Below are positions 8,992 to 19,126 of a stretch of DNA of 64,000 nucleotides, in pieces (positions within the stretch are counted from its first letter, which is position 1; every line of letters begins with the position of its first letter). The stretch is taken from NCBI GenBank assembly GCA_025351355.1, contig JANXWC010000069.1, forward strand, positions 1-64,000, written 5' to 3'. This DNA comes from Hyphomicrobiaceae bacterium (lineage in GTDB: Bacteria; Pseudomonadota; Alphaproteobacteria; Rhizobiales; Hyphomicrobiaceae). The translations under genes and the position numbers were made by a program. Under the pieces are notes generated by a model. The model saw nothing but the letters and a program-made list of their open reading frames with translations, did not search any database and had not been told where the DNA came from.

Positions 8992-10479
8992 TCAGCCGAA
9001 CAGCGACCGCGCCGCCGCACTCGCCGTGGCGATGATCCAATCGCCCAGCGAGCCATTGCGCAGCGGGAACGGCAAGAACCCCAGCAGCGTGATCAGACAC
9101 GCCAGCGCCATCACCGTGCTCTCGCGCAGCGGCACGCGCATGAAACGGTTCTCGGCGCCTGATTTGGCGTCGTTGACGTACATGACGATGACGATGCGGA
9201 TGTAATAGAATGCACCGACCACGCTGGCGACAACGCCGATGATGGCGAGCGGCCACAGATCCGCCTTCACCGCCGCCAGGAACACGTAATATTTGCCCCA
9301 GAAGCCAGCCAGCGGCGGGATACCGGCCAGCGAGAACATCATGATCGCCATGGTCGCGGCCATGCCGGGATTGGTGGTGGCAAGGCCGGCGAGATCGGCG
9401 ATCTCCTCGACGGGACCACTCCGGCGGCGCATGCACAGCACGACGGCAAACGCGCCCAGCGTCATGACGAGGTAGGTGGCGAGATAGATCAGCACGCCCT
9501 CGATGCCTTCGGGCGAGGCGGCAGCCAACCCGACCAGCACGAAGCCCATGTTGCCGATCGACGAGTAGGCGAGCAGGCGTTTGACGTTGGTCTGGCCGAT
9601 CGCCGCCACCGCACCCAACACCATGGAGGCGATCGACAGGAAGATGATGATCTGCTGCCATTGGGGTTTGATGCCGCCGAACGCGGTGATCATTACGCGG
9701 GTCAGCAGCGCAAAAGCGGCGGCTTTTGGTGCGGCGGCGAACAGGGCGGTGACCGGAGTGGGCGCGCCCTCGTAGACGTCAGGCGTCCACATGTGGAACG
9801 GCACAGCTGAAATCTTGAATGCCAAGCCGACCATCAGGAACACCAGCCCGAAGATCAGGCCGATGTTCTGGCCGGCGCCCTTGGTCAGCGCAACCGCGGC
9901 GATGTCGTTGAAATTGGTGGCCCCGGTGAAGCCATAGACCAGCGACGCCCCATACAGCAGCATGCCCGACGACAGCGCGCCCAGCACGAAATATTTGAGC
10001 CCTGCTTCCGACGAGCGGACATCATCGCGCTTGAATGCGGCGAGCACATAAAGCGCCAGGCTCTGCAGTTCCAGGCTGAGGTAGAGCGAAATCAGGTCAT
10101 TGGCCGAGATCATCATCAGCATGCCCGCCGTCGCCAGCAGCAACAGCACCGCATACTCGAATTTCAGATATTTGCCACGGCGCGCATCGTTGGGCGCCAG
10201 CAGCAGCGCGCCGGCCGACGAGATGATGACGATCATCTTCACGTATCGCGCGAAGGCATCGAAGCGGAAGCTGCCGTCGAACAGCGTGTTGTTGCCGAGC
10301 GGTTGGCGCGCGAGTACGATGCCAGCCAGCGCAAGGACGCCAATAGCTGCCCAGGAAATAATATCAGCCTGCCGCTCAGTTTCTGGCCGGAACGCCCCCC
10401 ACAGCAGCAGCACCATGGCCCCAATGATGAGGATCAGCTCGCTGTGCAGCGGCGCGAGTTCGACGAGGTAACGCGGCAT
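8992..10479 (-). CDS. nuoN: NADH-quinone oxidoreductase subunit N
   Basis: Antiporter-like, proton-pumping membrane subunit of respiratory complex I. The start is the ATG at 10477-10479 (MPRYLVELAPLHSELILIIG), preceded by GGAGATG; an upstream ATG at 10515 has no such site. The 495-aa protein has about 14 membrane helices and the conserved KISAVPFHMWTPDVYEGAPT segment with the key lysine, then KRLLAYSSIGNMGF. It follows nuoM by 142 bp that hold a repeat. The usual partner nuoL is not adjacent but at 45.4-47.4 kb on the other strand. Confidence 0.95.
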   Translation of the reverse strand: MPRYLVELAPLHSELILIIGAMVLLLWGAFRPETERQADIISWAAIGVLALAGIVLARQPLGNNTLFDGSFRFDAFARYVKMIVIISSAGALLLAPNDARRGKYLKFEYAVLLLLATAGMLMMISANDLISLYLSLELQSLALYVLAAFKRDDVRSSEAGLKYFVLGALSSGMLLYGASLVYGFTGATNFNDIAAVALTKGAGQNIGLIFGLVFLMVGLAFKISAVPFHMWTPDVYEGAPTPVTALFAAAPKAAAFALLTRVMITAFGGIKPQWQQIIIFLSIASMVLGAVAAIGQTNVKRLLAYSSIGNMGFVLVGLAAASPEGIEGVLIYLATYLVMTLGAFAVVLCMRRRSGPVEEIADLAGLATTNPGMAATMAIMMFSLAGIPPLAGFWGKYYVFLAAVKADLWPLAIIGVVASVVGAFYYIRIVIVMYVNDAKSGAENRFMRVPLRESTVMALACLITLLGFLPFPLRNGSLGDWIIATASAAARSLFG

Positions 10480-10517
10480 CAGTTCATCTCCATCGACGTT
10501 GCCGTCGAACTTCATGC

Positions 10518-10607
10518 GTAGGTTGGGTTAGGCCCCTTGGCCGTAACCCAACCTGATTTGCGCCGGGCAATGTTGGGTTACGCGCAAAGTGCGCTAACCC
10601 AACCTAC
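10518..10607. repeat. Double-hairpin inverted repeat between nuoM and nuoN
   Basis: The outer arms GTAGGTTGGGTTA (10518-10530) and TAACCCAACCTAC (10595-10607) are perfect reverse complements. Inside, each pairs with a nearer copy (TAACCCAACCT near 10544 and TGTTGGGTTA near 10571), so the element can fold as two consecutive hairpins. This type of repeat is seen in many related genomes. It may reduce nuoN expression relative to nuoM or protect the nuoM mRNA end. Confidence 0.8.
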
Positions 10608-10621
10608 GATCAAGGCAACGA

Positions 10622-12115
10622 TCAAGGCTTTGCCTCCGCGGTCTTGATGGCTGATTGATAGGTGGCGACGAGGTTTTTGACCGAGGCGCGGGTGACGTCG
10701 AGGATCGGTGCGGGGTAAATGCCGAACAGGATCGTCAGCGCCACCAGCGGTGCCATGATGCCGATCTCGCGCGGGCCCATGTCGGTGATCGCCTGCAACG
10801 ACGGTTTCACCAACTCGCCGAAGATCATGCGACGATAGAGATAGAGCGCGTAGGCGGCCGACAGGATGACGCCGAAGGTCGCCAGGAATGCCACCCAGGT
10901 ATTGGCCTGAAACGCACCGAGAAGCGTGAGGAATTCGCCGACGAAGCCGGATGTGCCGGGCAGGCCCACGTTGGCCATGGTGAATATCATCAGCGTGAAA
11001 GCGTAGATCGGCATCCGATTGACGAGCCCGCCGTAGGCCGAAATCTCCCGCGTGTGCATGCGGTCGTAGACGACGCCGACGCACAGGAACAGCGCCGCCG
11101 AAACGATGCCGTGGCTCAGCATCTGGAAGATCGCGCCGTCGATGCCCTGCACGGTAAAGGTGAAGATACCCATCGTCACGTACCCCATGTGGGCGACCGA
11201 CGAGTAGGCAATCAGCTTCTTTACATCCTCTTGTGCCAGCGCCACCAGCGACGTGTAGATGATCGCCACCGTCGACAACGCGAAAATCAGCGGCGCGAAG
11301 TCGTGACTGGCCACCGGCAGCATCGGCAACGAAAAGCGCAGGAAGCCATAGCCGCCCATCTTCAGCAGGATGGCCGCGAGCACCACGGAACCCGCCGTGG
11401 GCGCTTCCACGTGTGCGTCCGGCAGCCAAGTATGCACCGGCCACATCGGCATCTTGACCGCGAAGGACGCGAAGAACGCCAGCCACAGCCAGCTCTGCAT
11501 CTGCACCGGAAATTTGGTGGACATCAGCGTAGGGATATCAGTCGTGCCGCCCTGCCAGTACATGGCCATCATGGCCAGCAGCATCAGCACCGAGCCGAGC
11601 AGAGTGTAGAGGAAGAACTTGAAACTGGCGTAGATTCGCCGCTTGCCACCCCAGATGCCGATGATCAGGAACATCGGGATCAGCACGGCCTCAAAGAACA
11701 GGTAGAACAGAATGAGGTCCAGCGCGCAGAATACCCCGAGCATCAGCGTCTCCAGCACGAGAAACGCGATCATGTATTCCTTGACGCGTTCCTGGACGCT
11801 TTCCCAACTGGCCAGAATGCACAACGGCATCAGGAACGTCGTGAGGATGACGAACAGCATGGAAATGCCGTCGACGCCCATTTTGTACTTGATGGTACCG
11901 AGCCAGGCCGCGTTCTCGACGAATTGAAATCCAGCGTTGGACTTGTCAAAGCCGGTCCAGATGGGGATCGAGATAAGGAACGTCAGTAGCGTCGTCCACA
12001 GCGCGATCCAGCGCGCATTGCCCTTGGCGTCGTTATGCAGCATCGCGATGAACGCCGCGCCAAGCAACGGCAGGAACGTCACAAACGACAGGATCGGAGT
12101 ATTCGAGACGTTCAT
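10622..12115 (-). CDS. nuoM: NADH-quinone oxidoreductase subunit M
   Basis: Antiporter-like membrane subunit of complex I. The start is taken as the ATG at 12113-12115 ([20 protein letters not shown]); a GTG 13 codons upstream is possible. The 497-aa protein contains [19 protein letters not shown], the conserved lysine helix [20 protein letters not shown] and [16 protein letters not shown]. It is the first gene of the minus-strand nuoM-nuoN-birA-rnj-mce run. With nuoL elsewhere, it needs its own promoter, presumably in the 328-bp gap upstream. Confidence 0.95.
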   Translation of the reverse strand: MNVSNTPILSFVTFLPLLGAAFIAMLHNDAKGNARWIALWTTLLTFLISIPIWTGFDKSNAGFQFVENAAWLGTIKYKMGVDGISMLFVILTTFLMPLCILASWESVQERVKEYMIAFLVLETLMLGVFCALDLILFYLFFEAVLIPMFLIIGIWGGKRRIYASFKFFLYTLLGSVLMLLAMMAMYWQGGTTDIPTLMSTKFPVQMQSWLWLAFFASFAVKMPMWPVHTWLPDAHVEAPTAGSVVLAAILLKMGGYGFLRFSLPMLPVASHDFAPLIFALSTVAIIYTSLVALAQEDVKKLIAYSSVAHMGYVTMGIFTFTVQGIDGAIFQMLSHGIVSAALFLCVGVVYDRMHTREISAYGGLVNRMPIYAFTLMIFTMANVGLPGTSGFVGEFLTLLGAFQANTWVAFLATFGVILSAAYALYLYRRMIFGELVKPSLQAITDMGPREIGIMAPLVALTILFGIYPAPILDVTRASVKNLVATYQSAIKTAEAKP

Positions 12116-12443
12116 CGGTGGCCTGACGGAATTGCGGAGAGATTTATCGAACACGTGCGAGACTGCGGAGCCTCGATACGATGCGGGTTGCGGGATGACA
12201 AGTGGTGGACGTAGGGACGAACCGAATTGCCGTGTTTGTCGCCTGCGGCCGCTATTGCCAACACGTTTTTATTGCCGCTCCAGCGATGGTATCATCGTGG
12301 GCCCTGTGCCACGGTCGTCCCTATCAGCCGAAAACGTCCTGCTCGGCCAACTTTTGCACATCGAACGTGAAGCCATCTGGGCCCCACCCGTGGCCGTGAC
12401 CAGGTTGGGAGTGGCCATTCACTGAGATTTCAGGCCGTTGGCA
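12116..12443. other. Intergenic region upstream of nuoM
   Basis: No gene, repeat or convincing hairpin was found here. Because nuoM has lost its usual upstream partner nuoL, this stretch probably contains the promoter of the minus-strand nuoMN-birA-rnj transcript. I could not pick out reliable -35/-10 boxes. Confidence 0.4.
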
Positions 12444-14489
12444 CTATTCGGCGGCTGCCAATTGCCGCTGCCACTTCTCGACGTCGAGGAAGGTGCTCTG
12501 GTAGGTCGCACCTGCACCAAGATCGGAGAGCCGGTCGGAGCAGAGATTGTTGACGGTGCCATGCACCGCTTCGGCCTCGGGTCGCTGCCCCGGCACCAAC
12601 GCCACGCCCTCGCGGATTTCGTCACTCACCCTGAGAACAAGTCCGACCTCGCCGCGGTCATTGAACAAGCGCACGAGTTCGCCGACCCTCAAGCCGCGCT
12701 TGGCTGCATCGTTCGGATGCAGCACACAAACCGGTTCGCCTTCGCGCTTGCGCAGGAACTCGTTGGCAGAGAAGGCGGTATGCGACAGAAAATAACCCGG
12801 CGTGGTGAGCAACCTGAGCGGCCATTTCGCCGCATCTTGTACTTCCTGAGCGTCGGCCTCCCACACCGGCATCGGCGGCAATCCCTGACGTGCCAGATCT
12901 TCAGAATAGATTTCGAGTTTGCCGGATTTGGTGCGGAATTCCTGTCCGACGGCTTCGGGTGCCGCCTTGATGGCCCGATGATCCAGCAGACGTTTGGGAT
13001 CGATCTTGGCGACCGCACCCTTCGCACCCTCGAAGAACTTCGGCAGGATCTGCTCGGGCGTCAGTTTGAAGATTTCATCGACCAAGCCCATGCGACGTGC
13101 CAGCTCCTGCGCGAGCCGCATATTTGACCATGCTTCACCCTGCGGCGCGACGGCCGCGGGCGCGAACTGGATATAGTAGGTGCCGTAGCCGCGATAGAAG
13201 TCCGACGTTTCCAGATAGGTCGTGGCCGGCAACACGATGTCGGCATACAGGGCGGTGTCGGTCAGCATCGGATCGTGCACGACGGTAAAGAGATCTTCGC
13301 GTGCCAAGCCTTGTTTGACCTTCTTGGTATCCGGATTGGTCACCGCCGGATTGTTGGACGCGATGAAAAGCGCATTGATCGGTGGGTCTTGCAGCGTCAG
13401 GAGCGCTTCACCGAGCAAACTGTGATTGACTTGCCGTGTCTCGGCTGGCCCGGATGGCTTGCGCACAGGCGCAAAATTGAAATCGAGGGAGCCGGCGGTT
13501 ACCGACATGGCACCGCCGCCGCGCACTCCGTAGGCGCCGGTCAATGCCGGCAGCGTGGCGACAGCCCGCATGGCCTGGCCGCCATGGGCAACACGCGTCA
13601 TGCCCCAGCCAATGCGCAGGAAGGATTTCTTGGTGGCACCGTACATCGCCGCAAGGCGCTCGATGTCTGCGACGCTGAGCCCGGTAATGTCGGCGACACG
13701 CTGCGGCGGAAAGTTTGCGACGATGTCGGTTTTCCACTGTTCAAATCCAAGTGTCTTGGCGGCCAAGTAAGCCTCGTCGCATTTGCCGTCGCGAACGAGC
13801 ACGTGTGCGATGCCGATGGCCAACGCAGCATCAGTGCCGATGTTGATCGGCAGGTGCCAGTCGGCGCCTTGCGCCGTGCGGTTCCGATGCGGATCGATGA
13901 CGACGATTTTGACGCCCTTCCGTTGCCGCTGCTCCAGCTTCTGCCAGAGGTGGACGTTGACGGCCTTCACGTCGCAGCCCCAGATAACGATCAGTTCGGA
14001 CAGGGCGACTTCGTCCGGATCGATGCAGCCGACAGGGCCGAGCGTCGTTTCCCAGCCGACATCGGCGCAGGTATCGCAAACCGTCCCGGCGGTCAGGCGG
14101 CTGGCGCCGAGCGCGTGAAAAAAGCCATTCGGCATGTGCCGGTTCATCTGCCCCTGGTGCGAACTATAGGAGTAGCCGAGCAGCGCCAGGGGACCATCCT
14201 TGGCGATGGTCGCCTTCCAGCGCGTCTCGATCTCCGCAAGCGCTTCATCCCACGTAATCGGCGCGAACTGCCCTGAACCTTTGGGGCCGGTGCGGCGCAG
14301 TGGTGTTTTCACGCGCAGCGGGGAATGCACGATTTCTGCGTCGCGATTGACTTTCGCGCAGGCGAAGCCGTCGGTAAATGGCTGCTCCGGATCGCCGGAG
14401 ACTTTGATTATCCTGTCCCCGTCAACTTGGACCAGCAGAGAGCACATGCAGGGGCAGTCATGCGCGCATGTGGCTCGAACGGTCTTCAT
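12444..14489 (-). CDS. Molybdopterin-dependent oxidoreductase (DMSO reductase superfamily)
   Basis: The 681-aa protein begins MKTVRATCAHDCPCMCSLLV. Cysteines at about 8, 12, 16 and 44 (FACAK) form the N-terminal [4Fe-4S] motif of this superfamily. PITWDEALAEI, IWGCDVKAVN, VVIDPHRNRTA and IASNNPAVTNPD belong to the bis-MGD-binding domains, and VLHPNDAAKRGLRVGELVRL is the C-terminal molydopterin-binding domain. No Tat signal is seen, so it is probably cytoplasmic. It stands alone, without a beta or gamma subunit gene next to it, so the electron partner and substrate cannot be told from context. A Cys in AGTVCDTCADVGWE lies near where the molybdenum ligand is expected. Confidence 0.88.
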   Translation of the reverse strand: MKTVRATCAHDCPCMCSLLVQVDGDRIIKVSGDPEQPFTDGFACAKVNRDAEIVHSPLRVKTPLRRTGPKGSGQFAPITWDEALAEIETRWKATIAKDGPLALLGYSYSSHQGQMNRHMPNGFFHALGASRLTAGTVCDTCADVGWETTLGPVGCIDPDEVALSELIVIWGCDVKAVNVHLWQKLEQRQRKGVKIVVIDPHRNRTAQGADWHLPINIGTDAALAIGIAHVLVRDGKCDEAYLAAKTLGFEQWKTDIVANFPPQRVADITGLSVADIERLAAMYGATKKSFLRIGWGMTRVAHGGQAMRAVATLPALTGAYGVRGGGAMSVTAGSLDFNFAPVRKPSGPAETRQVNHSLLGEALLTLQDPPINALFIASNNPAVTNPDTKKVKQGLAREDLFTVVHDPMLTDTALYADIVLPATTYLETSDFYRGYGTYYIQFAPAAVAPQGEAWSNMRLAQELARRMGLVDEIFKLTPEQILPKFFEGAKGAVAKIDPKRLLDHRAIKAAPEAVGQEFRTKSGKLEIYSEDLARQGLPPMPVWEADAQEVQDAAKWPLRLLTTPGYFLSHTAFSANEFLRKREGEPVCVLHPNDAAKRGLRVGELVRLFNDRGEVGLVLRVSDEIREGVALVPGQRPEAEAVHGTVNNLCSDRLSDLGAGATYQSTFLDVEKWQRQLAAAE

Positions 14490-14612
14490 TCGCGAATCTC
14501 CTGGGGCGCAAATCGGGTAGACAGTTATCGGTATCTCGATTTCAGGTTGTGCGCGAGGCTATAATATCTTTTGAGGCAGAGAGAGAGATCTTACGTGGAA
14601 TGGCGGCGGTGC

Positions 14613-16049
14613 TCAAAGCGCGGCGATGGATGGGCGATGTTGATGCCAAGGGCGTGCGCGCTCGAACAGTGCGGCAGCCCGGCACAACACTGCATCCGCA
14701 CCCCGCCTGGCGACCAATTGAATGGCCACGGGCAGGCCGTCGGAATGGAAGCCCGCGGGTAAAGTCACGGCAGGGTTGCCCGACAGGTTGAAAGGATGCG
14801 TGTAGGGGAACCACGCCTTGCGAACGGTATCGATCTTGCGGCCTTCGATTTCGATCGGGTCAAACAGCGCTTCCTGCAACGGCACGGCGGTGCGCGTCAA
14901 AGTCGGCATGACAATGATATCGGCATGGTCGAACCAACCTTGTATCTTGCGATAGAGTTCGGTGCGTTTGACGTAAGCCCGCGCCAGCATTTCGGCAGTG
15001 TGCGCCGATCCACCCGCCATCTGGCGTAACAAAGTGGGCGACATGCGATCCCGCCATTCCGGCAGCAGGTGCGAAAAGCGCGCGTTCCACAACGCCGTTG
15101 AGAGCACCAACCACATAGGCTCGGTCGGTTCCATGTCGTCCGCCATCTCGTGCATGTCTGCGCCAAGGTCGGCGAAAGCGCTGGCGGCATAGCGCGTCAA
15201 CTTCAATACCTCGCTGTCGATAACCGTATTGCCGAGAAACGGCCGCCAGGCCACGCGCAATCCCTTGAGGTCACCCTCGCCGCGGGCGGCCGCGACGCAA
15301 CCGGCAGCGCTCATGCCGAAACTGTGCACGTCGGCGGGATGCGGGCCGGCCATCGCTTCCAGCATCAAGGCTGTATCCATCACCGTGCGCGTCATCGGCG
15401 TGACATAGCTCATGTTGCCGAAGCTTTCCGGCGCCATGTCATGCGGGATCAGGCCAAGCGATTGCTTGAAACCGACGACTCCATTGCAGGCGGCGGGAAT
15501 GCGCGTCGAGCCGCCGGCGCAGGTGCCGATGCCGATCGGGCCGAGGCCGGCCGCGCACGCCACTGCGGCGCCGCCGGATGAGCCACCAGCCGTGCGCGAC
15601 GCGTCCCAGACGTTAGGCGTGCGGCCAAACAGCGGCGCCTCCGTCCAAACCATATGACCGAATTCCGGCGTCGTTGTCTTGCCAATCAGCACTGCGCCGG
15701 CTTGCTTCAGTCGGGCCACCGACACCGCATCCGCCTTCGGCACATTGTGTTCGTGCATGAACGAGCCGAACGTCGTGCGGACCCCGGCCGTGTTGACGAG
15801 ATCCTTGACGTGCAACGGCACGCCGCCAAGTGCGCCGACGTTCTCGCCGCGCGCGATGCGCTGGTCGATGACGGCAGCATCGCGCAGTGCATCGTCGGCA
15901 CAAACTGTGATGAAGCAGTTGAGCGCCGTTTGGACATTATCGATGCGCGCTAAAGTCGCTCTGATAACCTCAACCGCGGACAGCTCTCGCCGTGCAATTT
16001 TTGGCGCCAGTTCTGACGCCGGCATGTAGGCGATTTCGGTTTCGGACAT
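14613..16049 (-). CDS. Amidase signature family protein
   Basis: Hydrolyses an amide bond; the natural substrate is not clear. The start is taken at the ATG 16047-16049 (MSETEIAYMPASELAPKIAR). The Ser-cisSer-Lys triad of the family is visible: Lys in PLHVKDLVNTAG, then GGSSGGAAVA and the serine in GTCAGGSTRIPAACNGVVGF. The more usual form of that last motif is GTDTGGSIRIPA, so the CA pair is a small departure. The 478-aa length is normal. Annotators often call such proteins GatA-like, but there is no gatB or gatC here, so a role in tRNA amidation is unlikely. Confidence 0.88.
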   Translation of the reverse strand: MSETEIAYMPASELAPKIARRELSAVEVIRATLARIDNVQTALNCFITVCADDALRDAAVIDQRIARGENVGALGGVPLHVKDLVNTAGVRTTFGSFMHEHNVPKADAVSVARLKQAGAVLIGKTTTPEFGHMVWTEAPLFGRTPNVWDASRTAGGSSGGAAVACAAGLGPIGIGTCAGGSTRIPAACNGVVGFKQSLGLIPHDMAPESFGNMSYVTPMTRTVMDTALMLEAMAGPHPADVHSFGMSAAGCVAAARGEGDLKGLRVAWRPFLGNTVIDSEVLKLTRYAASAFADLGADMHEMADDMEPTEPMWLVLSTALWNARFSHLLPEWRDRMSPTLLRQMAGGSAHTAEMLARAYVKRTELYRKIQGWFDHADIIVMPTLTRTAVPLQEALFDPIEIEGRKIDTVRKAWFPYTHPFNLSGNPAVTLPAGFHSDGLPVAIQLVARRGADAVLCRAAALFERARPWHQHRPSIAAL

Positions 16050-16374
16050 AAAATTTGACTCGCGTTGCGGCTGACGGCGCCGCAGTTTGGCGCGACCGCC
16101 ATGTCTTGCCAACCGGGTTTGCAAGCCGCGCGGCAGACTACGACGCCGGGGGCTGCGAGCGATGCATTTTTACACCTGCTCGGTAACCACGAATAACCCT
16201 CAGATATCCTCGATGGTCTTTGGGTGGTATTATAGGGGCGCGAAACGATAGACAATAATTGGGGCCGCGCTACTTTTCAAAGACTTGCAATGAACCTTGC
16301 GACCGCTAAAGTCGCACTAATACGCAGAGCCATCTAATTTTTTGGTTTCCATAGTTGTTGAAGGGTGTGCGTTC
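16050..16374. other. Divergent intergenic region, amidase / L,D-transpeptidase
   Basis: The 325 bp separate two outward-facing genes, so promoters for both must lie here. Sequence near 16200-16340 is richer in A and T. I saw no ORF, repeat or strong hairpin. Confidence 0.4.
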
Positions 16375-17931
16375 ATGCGGGTCCGCAAAGGTAAAGATTC
16401 GAGTGCGCGTTTCCTGCAGGGTTTCGCACTGGGCGTCGGGCTGCTGGCGGCGTACAGTCAGGGTTGGGCGGCATCGACGTCGCGAACCGCGACACTGCCT
16501 CCGCCGGTATCCAGCGATAAATCGTCCGGTGCGGGTCCACTTATTGCAGTGATCTCTATCAGCGATCAGCGCGTGACGGTATGGGGCGGCGACAACAAGG
16601 TCGTCGCGCGCTCGTCCGTATCGACGGGCATGAGTGGGCACCGCACGCCGACTGGCATCTTCTCCGTCATCGGCAAGGAACGCTATCACGAGAGCAATCT
16701 TTACAGCAATGCGCCAATGCCGTTCATGCAGCGCATCACTTGGTCAGGCGTGGCACTTCATGCAGGTCATTTGCCGGGTTATCCGGCTTCGCATGGTTGC
16801 ATCCGCCTGCCGGAGGATTTCGCCCAGCGGCTGTTCGGTCTGACGCGCACGGGCATGCGCGTCATCGTCTCGGATCGTGACGTGAGTCCGTTCAGCATCT
16901 CCCATCCCAATTTGCCAGTGCCGACGCTCGTCCGCGAGTCACAAATTGCCGAGCTTGTTGCGCCCCACCGATTTGGCCAACCCGGTGCGCTGACGCCTTC
17001 GGCGCTTGTCGGCAATCCAGTGCTGCCGGAAGGCCGGATGCATCTTGGCGCGCCGACCGAAGCTCTTGGTCGGGTCCTCAATCCTATGGAACGGGGCAAG
17101 CTTGAGCAAAGCTTCACCAAGCTCGCCTACCAGGAAGCCCAGGTCGATGCGCAGGCGTTGATTGAAATTGCATCCATGCGTGGCGACGAGGCGAGGATCG
17201 CGGTTGATCAACTGCGGTCTGCGGAGGCAGCCCTAAACGCCCTACGCGCGGGGCTTGCCAAGGCAATTGAGTCCGTGGCGGATGCGACGACCTCCGCCGA
17301 AGAGCGCGCGCGCGCCGAGCTATCGCGCGCTTCGCTGAAAACCGCACATGCGGAGGCAGTCCAACGTCTTGCTGAAGTGCGCGGATTTGCCGAATCCAGC
17401 GATGCGGCGGCCTTCCAGGCAGCAGCGGAAGCGAAGGCGGCTGTCGCCGAGCGCGACGCCTTGCAAGATGCCGCTCGAATTGCTGAGCGCGCCACGGAAC
17501 CCGTTTCGGTGTTCGTCAGTCGCAAGGACCACAAGGTTTATGTGCGCCAGGGATTCGAGCCGGTATTCGAGGCCGACGTTGACATCGCCGATGGTCAAAA
17601 TCCGCTCGGAACACATGTGTTCACGGCCATGAATGCGCCGGGTGCCAATGAAGCGTTGGAGTGGGTGAGTACGACGGTTGCCAGCGTGGCACCGGAGGTG
17701 GAGCGACTGCGCACGGGCAAGGTGCAACTCCAGGCGAGTGGTCCGCCAACTGCATTGTTGCCGGCGACCGCGGCAAACGCCCTGTCGCGGGTGAAGTTCT
17801 CTGAAACGGTGATGCAGAAAATCTCGGAAAAGGTCTGGACTGGAGCGTCGCTTATCATCTCGGATTATGGGATCAGTCATGAAACCGGCAAGGGCACGGA
17901 TTTCGTAATTCTGACGCGGTCGGCGAACTAA
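16375..17931 (+). CDS. L,D-transpeptidase (YkuD) with long helical insert
   Basis: Cell-wall enzyme that makes 3-3 peptidoglycan cross-links or anchors proteins to the wall. The start ATG 16375 follows GAAGGG at a workable distance and gives a basic start plus hydrophobic helix (residues about 12-33). The YkuD domain spans about residues 50-180 and has the catalytic motif HGCIRLPEDFA. Residues about 235-375 are Ala/Glu/Arg-rich and likely a coiled coil (QLRSAEAALNALRAG). A C-terminal domain (SVFVSRKDHKVYVRQGFEPV, then IISDYGISHETGKGTDFV) resembles a second, catalytically empty YkuD-like module. At 518 aa it is longer than most YkuD proteins. Confidence 0.88.
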   Translation: MRVRKGKDSSARFLQGFALGVGLLAAYSQGWAASTSRTATLPPPVSSDKSSGAGPLIAVISISDQRVTVWGGDNKVVARSSVSTGMSGHRTPTGIFSVIGKERYHESNLYSNAPMPFMQRITWSGVALHAGHLPGYPASHGCIRLPEDFAQRLFGLTRTGMRVIVSDRDVSPFSISHPNLPVPTLVRESQIAELVAPHRFGQPGALTPSALVGNPVLPEGRMHLGAPTEALGRVLNPMERGKLEQSFTKLAYQEAQVDAQALIEIASMRGDEARIAVDQLRSAEAALNALRAGLAKAIESVADATTSAEERARAELSRASLKTAHAEAVQRLAEVRGFAESSDAAAFQAAAEAKAAVAERDALQDAARIAERATEPVSVFVSRKDHKVYVRQGFEPVFEADVDIADGQNPLGTHVFTAMNAPGANEALEWVSTTVASVAPEVERLRTGKVQLQASGPPTALLPATAANALSRVKFSETVMQKISEKVWTGASLIISDYGISHETGKGTDFVILTRSAN

Positions 17932-17981
17932 GCTGCTTCGAGACAATTCCTCCGCGAACGCGGGTTACTCAGACAGCCCGA

Positions 17982-18362
17982 TCAGGCAGTTGGCGAGCGG
18001 CCGGCATACCAGCGCCCGAGCCAGGCCCAGGCGACGCCAAACGGCAGGCCCAAGACGAACACTCCGGCCGCCGCGCGGGCCGTGTCGACGGCTATGCTGG
18101 CGTGCAGGCGGGCCGCCATCCACAGCATCAGAATTCCTGCTAAGGCGCCGGCAAATCCGGCAATGCCGAGCTTGGCTGCCTGATCGGCTTTGCGACCCAT
18201 GAGAAAGGCAACGCCGATGGCGGCAGGGTTAAACGCGGCCCATGCCAGTTCTCCCCACAAACTCACGTTCGGCTGCAAGTCGGGCAGCGGCATAGGTTGC
18301 GCGCCCTGCAACAGGATCACGGCAAATACGGCCAACGGAAACGAACCCAATAACACGCTCAA
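17982..18362 (-). CDS. Hypothetical membrane protein
   Basis: The 126-aa protein has about three membrane helices (LLGSFPLAVFAVILLQG, AWAAFNPAAIGVAFLMG, IAGFAGALAGILMLWMAARL) and a fourth weaker one near the C-terminus. It starts with a TTG that overlaps the chorismate mutase stop by 4 nt (TTGA), so it is coupled to that gene; a GTG two codons on is also possible. I do not recognise the family. Confidence 0.7.
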   Translation of the reverse strand: MSVLLGSFPLAVFAVILLQGAQPMPLPDLQPNVSLWGELAWAAFNPAAIGVAFLMGRKADQAAKLGIAGFAGALAGILMLWMAARLHASIAVDTARAAAGVFVLGLPFGVAWAWLGRWYAGRSPTA

Positions 18363-18703
18363 GGCTTCGGCCCGGTTTGGTTTAAGCTGCCTTTGGCTTC
18401 CAATTCGCCGCGCAATTTTTCCTCTTCATACTGGATGAACCAGCCGATCATCTGCCGCCACAGCGCCTCGCACAATTCCGGAGGGACGCCGCGTTGTGTA
18501 GCGCGCGCGCGCACACGGTCGATGACCTGTTGATTCCGCCAGGGCACATTGGCCTCGGCATTCTGTGTCAGTTTGATTTGCCAGGCGCGTTCGACGTATC
18601 CCAGGCGCTCGCCGATAAGGTCGACAAGGGCGGTGTCGAGGCGATCGATCTCGACGCGGACATCAGACAGATCGTTGCAATTCGCGGGGGTGCGTGACGT
18701 CAT
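18359..18703 (-). CDS. Chorismate mutase (AroQ class)
   Basis: Converts chorismate to prephenate, the branch point to phenylalanine and tyrosine. The start is the ATG at 18701-18703 (MTSRTPANCNDLSDVRVEID); an in-frame TTG lies five codons upstream. The 114-aa protein is all-helical with LSDVRVEIDRLDTALVDLIG and ERLGYVERAWQIK, where Arg and Lys line the active site, then VIDRVRARATQRGVPPE and a helix with Trp and Glu. It is a stand-alone enzyme without a fused dehydratase. An isochorismate pyruvate-lyase role (PchB-like) cannot be excluded, but no siderophore genes are near. Confidence 0.85.
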   Translation of the reverse strand: MTSRTPANCNDLSDVRVEIDRLDTALVDLIGERLGYVERAWQIKLTQNAEANVPWRNQQVIDRVRARATQRGVPPELCEALWRQMIGWFIQYEEEKLRGELEAKGSLNQTGPKP

Positions 18704-18967
18704 TGTATGGCGGTCCAAAGCGTTTCAATACAGGTCTGGCGTGTCCGCTTATTACGGCGAGAGCGAGGAGCCACGGATCACGGTACGAGGTCAAGTGTGG
18801 TGCTTCGCCTTTCACGGCACAAGCCAAGACACAACAACTAATTGCCGAGCTGGGTTAAGGCCTTTTTCGTTCTTCTCACCCAGGTCCAAGGAGCCTATCG
18901 TCTGCCCGGCGCGTTAGATGCCCATTGCCCGTGTCGCACCGAGAAGCAGCAGCCGAGAATTGAGAAA

Positions 18968-19024
18968 ATGGCGACATCGCAAAAAATCGAGCGCTGCTTC
19001 TGGTTCGACACGAAATCCGCGTAG
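18968..19024 (+). pseudogene. Possible remnant of a PhnB/VOC-type gene (5' end only)
   Basis: An ATG at 18968 opens MATSQKIERCFWFDTKSA and then meets a TAG at 19022. The pattern QKI-x3-FWFD at the very N-terminus matches the start of PhnB-like VOC proteins, whose next residues would be E-A-A-x-F-Y-x-S-I-F. Nothing like that follows in any frame. It looks like the broken 5' end of such a gene, lying just before an intact VOC gene. It could also be chance. Confidence 0.4.
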
Positions 19025-19126
19025 GTGGCGGGCATCGAACTTCGGCGACCGCCGCTATGGCAGCATTGGAACGCGCAGGTGGCGGTCAAGCGTAACGGTA
19101 CTCATAGCAACCGCGAGGAGCACACA

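Noticed and set aside
8885-9661. Long upstream extension of the birA frame
   Set aside because: It runs out of frame through nuoN. The biotin ligase motifs begin only after the ATG at 8882-8884, and residues before it look like shadow sequence.
14613-16049. Amidase as GatA of the tRNA amidotransferase
   Set aside because: There is no gatB or gatC nearby and the overall sequence is that of a general amidase.
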